The notes beneath the pieces were generated by a model. It searched no databases. It was given only the letters and a program-made list of their open reading frames with translations, and had not been told where the DNA came from. DNA of 13,050 nucleotides from RBG-16-66-20 sp035499575 (lineage in GTDB: Bacteria > Pseudomonadota > Gammaproteobacteria > Burkholderiales > SG8-39): assembly GCA_035499575.1 (NCBI GenBank), contig DATJYN010000103.1, positions 1 through 13,050 of the forward strand, written 5' to 3'. A program made the translations under genes and the position numbers. This document shows positions 1 through 13,050 of the stretch, piece after piece; positions within the stretch are counted from its first letter, which is position 1; each line of letters begins with the position of its first letter.

Positions 1-736
1 GGAGGTGAGGGAGCTTCTCTCGAAGTACGAGTTTCCGGGGGACAAGACCCCGATCGTGATCGGCTCGGCGCTCAAGGCCCTGGAGGGGGACGAGGGGGAG
101 CTGGGGGTGAAGGCGATCCTGAAGCTGGCCGAAGCGCTCGATAGCTACATCCCGCAGCCAAAGAGGGCGATCGACGGGCCCTTCCTGATGCCGGTGGAGG
201 ACGTGTTCTCGATCTCGGGCCGCGGCACGGTGGTCACCGGCCGGGTGGAGCGCGGCGTGATCAAGGTGGGCGATGAGATCGAGATCGTGGGCATCAAGCC
301 CACGCAAAAGACCGTGTGCACGGGCGTGGAGATGTTCAGGAAGCTGCTGGACGAGGGCCAGGCCGGGGACAACGTGGGGATCCTGCTGCGCGGCACCAAG
401 CGCGAGGAGATCGAGCGCGGCCAGGTGCTGGCCAAGCCCGGCTCGATCACCCCGCACGCCAAGTTCGAGTGCGAGGTGTACGTGCTGTCCAAAGAGGAGG
501 GCGGGCGGCACACCCCGTTCTTCAACAACTACCGGCCGCAGTTCTACTTCCGCACCACCGACGTCACCGGGGCGGTGGAGCTGCCGAAGGGCACCGAGAT
601 GGTGATGCCGGGGGACAACGTGAAGATGGTGGTCACCTTGATCACGCCGGTGGCCATGGAGCAGGGGCTGCGCTTCGCGATCCGCGAGGGCGGCAAGACC
701 GTGGGCGCCGGCGTCGTCGCCAAGGTCATCGAATAG
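1..736 (+). CDS. tuf: Elongation factor Tu, 3' part (5' end outside window)
   Basis: EF-Tu is the GTPase that carries aminoacyl-tRNA to the ribosomal A site in the cytoplasm. The window holds about 244 of the usual ~395 residues. The first complete codon is GAG at position 2, and the reading frame continues upstream beyond the edge. Visible are the end of the G domain (VRELLSKYEFPGD, GSALKALEGD), domain 2 (FSISGRGTVVTGRVERG, CTGVEMFRKLLDEG, LLRGTKREEIERGQVLAKPG) and domain 3 (EEGGRHTPFFNNYRPQFYFR, then LRFAIREGGKTVGAGVVAKV). The GTP-binding P-loop and NKCD motifs lie outside the window. The stop is TAG at 734-736. Codon use is unusual next to the neighbours: 11 of 29 glycine codons are GGG, three arginines are AGG, and GTG dominates valine. 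Many proteobacteria carry two tuf copies; from position next to tRNA-Trp and secE this would be the tufB-type copy. Identity is essentially certain. Confidence 0.98.
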   Translation, partial: EVRELLSKYEFPGDKTPIVIGSALKALEGDEGELGVKAILKLAEALDSYIPQPKRAIDGPFLMPVEDVFSISGRGTVVTGRVERGVIKVGDEIEIVGIKPTQKTVCTGVEMFRKLLDEGQAGDNVGILLRGTKREEIERGQVLAKPGSITPHAKFECEVYVLSKEEGGRHTPFFNNYRPQFYFRTTDVTGAVELPKGTEMVMPGDNVKMVVTLITPVAMEQGLRFAIREGGKTVGAGVVAKVIE

Positions 737-743
737 CGGGACT

Positions 744-819
744 AGGGGCATAGCTCAACTGGCAGAGCGTCGGTCTCCAAAACCGAAGGTTGGGGGTTCG
801 ATTCCCTCTGCCCCTGCCA
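744..819 (+). tRNA. tRNA-Trp (anticodon CCA)
   Basis: The 76-nt gene folds as a canonical cloverleaf. The acceptor arms AGGGGCA (744-750) and TGCCCCT (809-815) pair perfectly. The D stem is GCTC/GAGC, the anticodon stem TCGGT/ACCGA, and the T arm GGGGG-TTCGATT-CCCTC. The anticodon loop CTCCAAA puts CCA at 777-779, which reads UGG. The discriminator base is G816 and the 3' CCA (817-819) is encoded. It starts 7 nt after the tuf stop, with no terminator on either side, so it is probably cut from a tuf-tRNA-secE transcript. A tRNA-Trp between tuf and secE is, as I recall, common in betaproteobacteria. Confidence 0.98.
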
Positions 820-866
820 CTGAACGAACGAACGATCGAAGCGCGAAACGGATCTCGGAGCGGTAA

Positions 867-1229
867 ATGGAAGGAATGGCGGACAAGATCAAGCTGACAA
901 TCGCGGCGCTGCTCGTCGCCGCGGGCATCGCCGGCTACTACGCGCTCGCCGCGCAGTCGATCCTGCTGCGCCTCGCCTCGCTGCTCGCGGGCATCGCGGC
1001 GGGCGTCGCGGTCGCCTGGGCGAGCGCCTACGGCCAGCAGTTCGCGGGCTTCGCGCGCGAGTCGCTCGTCGAGCTGCGCAAGGTCGTCTGGCCGACGCGC
1101 AAGGAAACCATGCAGACCACGGCGGCGGTGTTCGCGTTCGTGGTGGTGATGGCCGTGTTCCTCTGGGTGAGCGACAAGACGCTGGAATGGGTGCTGTACG
1201 ACCTCATCCTGGGCTGGAAGAGAACCTGA
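867..1229 (+). CDS. secE: Preprotein translocase subunit SecE (three-TM type)
   Basis: SecE is the small essential subunit that clamps SecY in the inner-membrane Sec translocon. This 120-residue protein has the proteobacterial three-helix form: hydrophobic segments at about residues 10-29, 32-53 and 85-102. The conserved cytoplasmic amphipathic helix lies between the second and third, with the family signature ELRKVVWPTRKET at residues 69-81. The start at 867 is preferred because GGAG at 857-860 sits 6 nt upstream. An in-frame ATG at 876 would have its purine run directly against the start codon. The stop is TGA at 1227-1229, 3 nt before nusG, and secE-nusG coupling is typical. The 47-nt spacer after the tRNA holds only a short GAAC-like tandem run and the ribosome binding site. 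Confidence 0.96.
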   Translation: MEGMADKIKLTIAALLVAAGIAGYYALAAQSILLRLASLLAGIAAGVAVAWASAYGQQFAGFARESLVELRKVVWPTRKETMQTTAAVFAFVVVMAVFLWVSDKTLEWVLYDLILGWKRT

Positions 1230-1232
1230 ACG

Positions 1233-1790
1233 ATGGCAACGAACGTGACCGAACAATCAGCCAAGCGTTGGTACGTGGTGCACGCCTACTCGGGCTTCGA
1301 GAAGTCCGTGTCGCGCGCGCTCGAGGACCGGATCACTCGCGCCGGCATGAAGGAGAAGTTCGGCAAGATCCTGGTGCCGGTCGAGGAGGTCGTCGAAATG
1401 AAGGGCGGCCAGAAGCACATGTCCGAGCGCAAGTTCTTCCCGGGCTACGTGCTGGTCGAGATGGAGATGAACGACGATACCTGGCACCTGGTGAAGAACA
1501 CCAACAAGGTGACCGGTTTCGTCGGCGGATCCGCGATGCGCCCGACGCCGATCTCGGAAAAGGAAGTCAACGCCATCATGCAGCAGATGCGTGAAGGCGT
1601 GGAGAAGCCGAAGCCCAAGGTACTGTTCGAGAACGGCGAAATGGTCCGCGTAAAGGATGGTCCGTTCACCGATTTCCAGGGTACGGTGGAAGACGTGAAT
1701 TACGAGAAAAGCCGCCTGCGCGTGGCGGTCACGATTTTTGGACGTTCGACTCCGGTCGAACTGGAGTTCGGGCAGGTAGAGAAGGCATAG
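1233..1790 (+). CDS. nusG: Transcription termination/antitermination protein NusG
   Basis: NusG binds the RNA polymerase clamp, suppresses pausing, and through its KOW domain contacts Rho or ribosomal protein S10, linking transcription to translation. The 185-residue product has the NGN domain from about residue 12 (RWYVVHAYSGFEK) to about 118, including the core strand FFPGYVLVEMEM (68-79). A linker follows, then the C-terminal KOW domain from about 133, with VKDGPFTDFQGTVEDVN at 140-156. Length fits the proteobacterial family (E. coli 181). The gene begins 3 nt after secE and ends with TAG at 1788-1790. The ribosome binding site is weak (purine-rich GGAAGAGA at 1216-1223), so translation may be partly coupled to secE. 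Confidence 0.97.
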   Translation: MATNVTEQSAKRWYVVHAYSGFEKSVSRALEDRITRAGMKEKFGKILVPVEEVVEMKGGQKHMSERKFFPGYVLVEMEMNDDTWHLVKNTNKVTGFVGGSAMRPTPISEKEVNAIMQQMREGVEKPKPKVLFENGEMVRVKDGPFTDFQGTVEDVNYEKSRLRVAVTIFGRSTPVELEFGQVEKA

Positions 1791-1798
1791 CAGGACAA

Positions 1799-1837
1799 GT
1801 GCGAACCCCGGGGAGGGCGCTCCGCGCCCGCTTGCAC
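1799..1837 (+). promoter_or_regulatory. Structured leader upstream of rplK (possible L1 feedback site)
   Basis: The 65-nt nusG-rplK spacer contains two nested helices. GTGCGA (1799-1804) pairs with TTGCAC (1832-1837) through one G-U pair, and GGGCGC (1815-1820) pairs with GCGCCC (1824-1829) around a TCC loop. An asymmetric internal loop separates them and includes CCCCGGGG (1806-1813). In E. coli the rplK leader is the site where L1 represses the L11 operon by mimicking its 23S rRNA target, which also has two helices around an asymmetric loop. Assigning that role here is inference from position and general shape. The structure is not followed by a T run, so it is not a terminator. Confidence 0.4.
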
Positions 1838-1855
1838 CCACTTTAGGAGACAAGA

Positions 1856-2287
1856 ATGGCAAAGAAGATCGTCGGATTCATCAAGCTGCAGGTTCCTGCA
1901 GGCAAGGCGAACCCCGCCCCGCCCATCGGGCCGGCGCTTGGCCAGCGCGGCCTGAACATCATGGAGTTCTGCAAGGCGTTCAACGCCCAGACGCAGAAAA
2001 CGGAGCCCGGCCTGCCGCTGCCCGTCGTCATCACGGCGTACACCGACAAGAGCTTCAGCTTCATCATCAAGACGCCGCCGGTGACGGTGCTGATCAAGAA
2101 GGCCGCCGGCATCGAGTCCGGCAGTCCGCGCCCGCATACCGACAAGGTCGGCAAGATCACCAAGAAGCAGGTCGAGGACATCGCCAAGGTGAAGATGCCT
2201 GACCTGAACGCGGCGAGCCTCGAGGCCGCGATGCGTACGGTCGCGGGCAGCGCGCGCTCCATGGGCATCATCGTGGAGGGCATGTAA
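1856..2287 (+). CDS. rplK: 50S ribosomal protein L11
   Basis: L11 binds 23S rRNA at the GTPase-associated centre, at the base of the L7/L12 stalk, and is needed for RelA activation by uncharged tRNA. The 143-residue protein matches the usual length (E. coli 142). The N-terminal domain carries the proline-rich switch region PAPPIGPALGQRGLNIMEFC (residues 20-39), which is involved in thiostrepton and factor interaction. The C-terminal rRNA-binding domain covers roughly 72-143 (KTPPVTVLIKKAAGIESGS, and SARSMGIIVEG at the end). AGGAG at 1845-1849 lies 6 nt before the ATG. The stop TAA (2285-2287) touches the rplA start codon, so translation of the two is probably coupled. Confidence 0.98.
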   Translation: MAKKIVGFIKLQVPAGKANPAPPIGPALGQRGLNIMEFCKAFNAQTQKTEPGLPLPVVITAYTDKSFSFIIKTPPVTVLIKKAAGIESGSPRPHTDKVGKITKKQVEDIAKVKMPDLNAASLEAAMRTVAGSARSMGIIVEGM

Positions 2288-2992
2288 ATGAGCTCGATTT
2301 CCAAGCGCAGGAAGGCGTTCGCGAACAAGGTCGACCGGGCGAAGGCGTACCCGGCCCTGGACGCGATGAAGCTGGTCAAGGAAACCGCGACCGCGAAGTT
2401 CGACGAATCGGTGGACGTCGCCGTCAACCTCGGTATCGACGCGAAGAAATCCGACCAGACCGTGCGCGGCTCGGTCGTACTGCCGGCAGGCACGGGGAAG
2501 AAAGTGCGCGTAGCGGTGTTCGCTCAAGGCGACAAGGCGCAGGCGGCGAAGACGGCCGGTGCGGAACTCGTCGGCATGGAAGACCTGGCCGAGACCATCA
2601 AGGGCGGCAGCATGGAATTCGATGTGGTCATCGCGGCGCCGGATGCGATGCGGATCGTCGGCCAGCTCGGCCAGATCCTGGGACCGCGCGGCCTGATGCC
2701 GAATCCGAAGGTCGGCACCGTGACGCCTGACGTTGCCGCGGCGGTGAAGAACGCGAAAGGCGGCCAGGTGCAGTTCCGGGCCGACAAGACCGGCATCGTG
2801 CAATGCACGATCGGCCGCGCCTCGTTCACGCCGGAGCAATTGCGCGACAACCTGGGAGCGCTGCTGGATGCGCTCAACAAGTCGAAGCCAGCCAGCACGA
2901 AAGGAATTTTTCTGAAGAAGGTGTCCGTGTCGAGCACGATGGGACTGGGCGTGAAGGTCGACCCGTCCTCGCTTTCGGCGCAGGCGCAGTAG
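2288..2992 (+). CDS. rplA: 50S ribosomal protein L1
   Basis: L1 forms the mobile stalk next to the E site, helps release deacylated tRNA, and is the translational repressor of its own operon in E. coli. The product has 234 residues, the same length as E. coli L1. The family signature GPRGLMPNPKVGTVT lies in domain II around residues 132-146, followed by NAKGGQVQFRADKTGIV. The C-terminal end returns to domain I (KGIFLKKVSVSSTMGLGVKV). Its ATG directly follows the rplK stop, and GGAGG at 2275-2279, inside the end of rplK, serves as ribosome binding site with 8 nt spacing. The stop is TAG at 2990-2992. Confidence 0.98.
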   Translation: MSSISKRRKAFANKVDRAKAYPALDAMKLVKETATAKFDESVDVAVNLGIDAKKSDQTVRGSVVLPAGTGKKVRVAVFAQGDKAQAAKTAGAELVGMEDLAETIKGGSMEFDVVIAAPDAMRIVGQLGQILGPRGLMPNPKVGTVTPDVAAAVKNAKGGQVQFRADKTGIVQCTIGRASFTPEQLRDNLGALLDALNKSKPASTKGIFLKKVSVSSTMGLGVKVDPSSLSAQAQ

Positions 2993-3000
2993 GTGCTGTC

Positions 3001-3117
3001 GAAGACCGTAGGAGCCCGTGAAAGGACGGCACTCGTGCCGTGTTGGGCTTAATCGAGTTGTGTCCTACGCAGACGGTGTTCCTGATTTCCAGGTCACCGG
3101 TTAACGCAAGAAAGGAG
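3001..3117 (+). promoter_or_regulatory. L10 leader: autoregulatory mRNA element before rplJ
   Basis: The 132-nt rplA-rplJ spacer folds as expected for the leader bound by the L10-L7/L12 complex. The long-range stem joins ACC-GTAGGA (3005-3013) to TCCTAC (3063-3068) and GGT (3075-3077). The bases GCAGAC (3069-3074) bulge out on one side, which resembles the kink-turn of this element. Inside it, AGCCC (3013-3017) faces GGGCT (3045-3049), with A3013 shared between the two helices. The hairpin ACGGCA/TGCCGT (3026-3031, 3036-3041) has a CTCG loop. A competing hairpin pairs CGGTG (3074-3078) with CACCG (3095-3099), capped by CCTG/CAGG (3081-3084, 3090-3093). In E. coli, excess L10-L7/L12 binds this leader and represses rplJ-rplL translation. 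Position and shape support the same role here. Confidence 0.75.
3111..3117 (+). promoter_or_regulatory. Ribosome binding site that fixes the rplJ start at TTG 3125
   Basis: AAAGGAG is a near-perfect Shine-Dalgarno sequence. It ends 7 nt before TTG at 3125, an ideal spacing, but only 1 nt before the in-frame GTG at 3119. The TTG start also gives an N-terminus (MGLNLEQKQAVV) that lines up with the MALNL or MSLN start of known L10 proteins. Confidence 0.85.
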
Positions 3118-3124
3118 TGTGACC

Positions 3125-3655
3125 TTGGGACTTAATCTTGAGCAGAAGCAAGCGGTCGTAAGCGAGATCGCGGCGCAGCTCGGCAAGGCTCAGGCGGTGA
3201 TCGTCGCGGAATATCGCGGCCTCGACGTCAGTGCGGTGACCGACCTGCGGGCCAAAGCCCGCAAGTCCGGCCTCTACCTGCGGGTGCTGAAGAACACTCT
3301 CGCGCGTCGTGCCGTCAAGGGCACGCAGTTCGAGAAGCTGTCCGACCAGATGGCCGGGCCGCTGATCTACGGCATTGCGCAGGACCCGGTGGCCGGGGCG
3401 AAGGTGCTCTCGGCGTTCGCCAAGGATAACGAGAAGTTCGTTATCAAGGGCGGCGCGATGGCCAATGCGCTGATGTCCGTCAAGGACGTCAAGGTGCTCG
3501 CGGCGCTACCCAGCAGGGAAGAACTGCTGGCCAAGCTGGTGGGCACGATGCAGGCGCCGGTGGTCAAGCTGGTGCGCACGATGAACGAGGTGCCGGGCAA
3601 GTTCGTCCGCACGCTCGCCGCGGTGCGCGACGCGCAGGCCAAGCAGGCAGCTTGA
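3125..3655 (+). CDS. rplJ: 50S ribosomal protein L10 (TTG start)
   Basis: L10 is the stalk-base protein: its N-terminal domain binds 23S rRNA beside L11 and its C-terminal helix carries the L7/L12 dimers. As the L10-L7/L12 complex it also represses its own mRNA. The 176-residue product shows the rRNA-binding N-terminal part (GLNLEQKQAVVSEI, then VIVAEYRGLDVSAVTDLR and YLRVLKNTLARRAV at about residues 57-70). The C-terminal end is an L7/L12-docking helix, with PGKFVRTLAAVRDAQAKQ close to the gammaproteobacterial form. TTG is chosen over GTG 3119 on ribosome binding site spacing and family N-termini. No in-frame ATG exists nearby. The stop is TGA at 3653-3655, and rplL begins 49 nt later. Confidence 0.96.
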   Translation: MGLNLEQKQAVVSEIAAQLGKAQAVIVAEYRGLDVSAVTDLRAKARKSGLYLRVLKNTLARRAVKGTQFEKLSDQMAGPLIYGIAQDPVAGAKVLSAFAKDNEKFVIKGGAMANALMSVKDVKVLAALPSREELLAKLVGTMQAPVVKLVRTMNEVPGKFVRTLAAVRDAQAKQAA

Positions 3656-3693
3656 ACGAACCGCGAATCGATATCAGGAACCCTTTAGAAATC

Positions 3694-3698
3694 AGGAG
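3694..3698 (+). promoter_or_regulatory. Ribosome binding site that fixes the rplL start at 3705
   Basis: AGGAG ends directly before an in-frame ATG at 3699, which leaves no spacer, but lies 6 nt before the second ATG at 3705. The second ATG is therefore the likely start. Confidence 0.8.
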
Positions 3699-3704
3699 AT
3701 GACA

Positions 3705-4079
3705 ATGGAACGTGCACAAATTCTGGAAGCAGTATCGAAACTGACCGTCCTCGAGCTCTCGCAACTCATCAAGGACATGGAAGAGAAGTTCGGCGTGTCC
3801 GCGGCTGCTGCGGTTGCCGTGGCAGGCCCGGCAGCGGCGGCGGCCGGCGGTGCGGCGGCCGAAGAGAAGACCGAGTTCGCGGTCATGCTCACCGTGGTTG
3901 GCGACAACAAAGTGAACGTGATCAAGGCGGTGCGTGAAGTGACCAGCTTGGGCCTGAAGGAGGCCAAGGATCTGGTTGACGGCGCTCCCAAGCCGGTCAA
4001 GGAGGGCATCTCCAAGGCCGACGCCGACGCGATCGCGAAGAAGCTGACCGACGCGGGCGCCAAGGTCGAAATCAAGTAG
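3705..4079 (+). CDS. rplL: 50S ribosomal protein L7/L12
   Basis: L7/L12 is the multi-copy stalk protein that recruits and activates the translational GTPases. The 124-residue product (E. coli 121) has the N-terminal dimerisation and L10-binding domain (residues 1-32, ILEAVSKLTVLELSQLIKDM) and an alanine- and glycine-rich flexible hinge (about 33-52). The globular C-terminal factor-binding domain is at about 54-124. Its conserved helix VIKAVREVTSLGLKEAKDLV lies at 72-91 and the tail is DAGAKVEIK. The protein is very acidic overall outside the factor-binding face, as usual. It probably shares the L10 leader control with rplJ and is translated more strongly from its own site. The stop is TAG at 4077-4079. 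Confidence 0.98.
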   Translation: MERAQILEAVSKLTVLELSQLIKDMEEKFGVSAAAAVAVAGPAAAAAGGAAAEEKTEFAVMLTVVGDNKVNVIKAVREVTSLGLKEAKDLVDGAPKPVKEGISKADADAIAKKLTDAGAKVEIK

Positions 4080-4088
4080 TTGAACTTT

Positions 4089-4160
4089 AGTACCGGGACG
4101 GGGTCTTGGTGGGCCCGGGAGACGAGGTCTCCCGGGTACTTCGGCCCCTCCCGGAGTTTT
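4089..4160 (+). promoter_or_regulatory. rplL-rpoB intergenic structure: attenuator or RNase III site
   Basis: The 128-nt spacer before rpoB contains a perfect 10-bp hairpin, CCCGGGAGAC (4114-4123) with GTCTCCCGGG (4127-4136) and loop GAG. It is enclosed by a second helix: CCGGGA (4093-4098) pairs with TCCCGG (4149-4154) and GGGG (4100-4103) with CCCC (4145-4148), with C4099 bulged. A weak T run (TTTT, 4157-4160) follows. An alternative fold pairs AGTACC/GGGA (4089-4098) with TCCC and GGTACT (4130-4140) and would destroy both helices. In E. coli the same spacer holds a partial terminator that lowers rpoBC transcription relative to the ribosomal genes, and an RNase III cleavage site. The structure is directly visible; which of these roles applies is inference. 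Confidence 0.7.
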
Positions 4161-4197
4161 GCATTGAGCGCGAAAGACCCTTTGTTGCTGGGGATTT

Positions 4198-4202
4198 AGG
4201 AG
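4198..4202 (+). promoter_or_regulatory. Ribosome binding site of rpoB
   Basis: AGGAG lies 5 nt before ATG 4208. It separates the true start from a longer open frame reaching back to 4106 through the intergenic hairpin. The sequence from 4208 (MTYSLTERKRIRKSF) matches the standard RpoB N-terminus. Confidence 0.88.
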
Positions 4203-4207
4203 CCTTC

Positions 4208-8494
<4,287 letters not shown>

Positions 8495-8497
8495 GCC

Positions 8498-12694
<4,197 letters not shown>

Positions 12695-12717
12695 GCGCTG
12701 GTTGTTTTGCTGGATTG

Positions 12718-12743
12718 AAAAAGGCGCCGCGAGGCGCCTTTTT
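12718..12743. terminator. Bidirectional intrinsic terminator between rpoC and a convergent gene
   Basis: AAAAAGGCGCC (12718-12728) and GGCGCCTTTTT (12733-12743) form a perfect 11-bp stem closed by a GCGA tetraloop. The GC core GGCGCC is flanked by A5 on one side and T5 on the other, so a T run follows the hairpin on either strand. It lies 23 nt after the rpoC stop and 11 nt after the stop of the minus-strand gene, as expected for a shared terminator between convergent genes. Confidence 0.93.
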
Positions 12744-12754
12744 CATTTGTGCGG

Positions 12755-13050
12755 CTATCGCCGCGTGACGCGGATTCCTTCGAGGTACAGCTCGTCCAGC
12801 CCGCAATCCAGGAAATCGGCGATGGCGTCTTCGGCGCTCCGCACGATGGACCGGCCATGCGGGTTGAAGGAGGTGTTGATTGCCGCTCCGATGCCGGTGA
12901 TTTCCTTGAGCCGCTTCAGCAGCCGGTGCAGGCCCGGGTTGTCCGCCTGCTCGACGAACTGCGCCCGGGCGGTGCCGTCGACATGGACGATCGCCGGCAG
13001 CCTGGCGCGGAAGCCCTCCCGCATGCGGAATGCGACCGCCATGTGCTTGT
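12755..13050 (-). CDS. Carbamoyltransferase, C-terminal part (NodU/CmcH type; 5' end outside window)
   Basis: The fragment is the C-terminal ~98 residues of a carbamoyltransferase of the NodU/CmcH/TobZ family. These enzymes use carbamoyl phosphate and ATP to place a carbamoyl group on a hydroxyl of a sugar, antibiotic or other metabolite. Diagnostic motifs of the C-terminal domain are LPAIVHVDGTARAQFVE, LLKRLKEITGIGAAINTSFN and the final segment AEDAIADFLDCGLDELYLEG. The usual NTSFN..GEPIV motif reads NTSFNPHGRSIV here, so the acidic residue is replaced. The stop is TAG (complement of 12755-12757). The frame stays open to the right edge through the codons before the ATG at 13042, so the gene is cut by the window rather than truncated. 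The substrate cannot be told from this part. Confidence 0.88.
   Translation of the reverse strand, partial: KHMAVAFRMREGFRARLPAIVHVDGTARAQFVEQADNPGLHRLLKRLKEITGIGAAINTSFNPHGRSIVRSAEDAIADFLDCGLDELYLEGIRVTRR

Noticed and set aside
822..838. Short GAAC tandem run after tRNA-Trp
   Set aside because: There are only about three to four imperfect units, too few to call a functional repeat.
1806..1829. The rplK leader hairpin as an intrinsic terminator of nusG
   Set aside because: No T run follows the stem, and rplK starts shortly after with a good ribosome binding site.
1700..2839. 379-codon minus-strand frame opposite nusG, rplK and rplA
   Set aside because: It is a codon-bias shadow of three well-supported genes, with no ribosome binding site or family match.
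3699..3704. Earlier ATG for rplL
   Set aside because: The Shine-Dalgarno sequence abuts it, leaving no spacer; ATG 3705 is correctly spaced.
4106..4207. In-frame extension of rpoB upstream to 4106
   Set aside because: It would translate through the intergenic hairpin, and the family N-terminus and AGGAG both support ATG 4208.

Overview
The window is a GC-rich, conserved chromosomal segment from a proteobacterium. RpoB, RpoC, NusG, L10 and EF-Tu all look most like betaproteobacterial proteins from memory. The gene order tuf, tRNA-Trp, secE, nusG, rplK, rplA, rplJ, rplL, rpoB, rpoC fits that group. No database search was possible, so the class is an inference and no genus is offered.

Layout on the plus strand: the 3' two thirds of tuf (EF-Tu, cut by the left edge); tRNA-Trp(CCA) 7 nt after it; secE and nusG, 3 nt apart; a short structured leader; rplK and rplA, abutting; a 132-nt L10-type leader; rplJ (TTG start) and rplL; a 128-nt spacer with a strong nested RNA structure of the attenuator/RNase III type; rpoB and rpoC, 3 nt apart. 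A perfect 11-bp hairpin flanked by A and T runs closes the unit and should stop transcription from both directions. A convergent minus-strand gene, the C-terminal end of a NodU/CmcH-type carbamoyltransferase, runs off the right edge.

The genes serve translation elongation (EF-Tu, tRNA-Trp, the L11-L1 stalk and the L10-L7/L12 stalk), protein export (SecE), elongation control (NusG) and the RNA polymerase core (beta and beta'). No terminator was seen before the one after rpoC, so read-through along the cluster is likely. Internal control probably lies in three structured spacers: before rplK (possible L1 feedback site), before rplJ (L10-L7/L12 feedback leader) and before rpoB (attenuator or processing site). 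I found no convincing sigma-70 promoter by eye.

There is no mobile element, CRISPR array or obviously new system. The points worth a second look are a roughly 71-residue expansion in the RpoB lobe, the mutually exclusive pairings in the rplJ and rpoB leaders, the G-rich codon use of tuf, and the presence of a carbamoyltransferase rather than the str operon after rpoC. Every intergenic gap is under 300 bases and is described in the entries.
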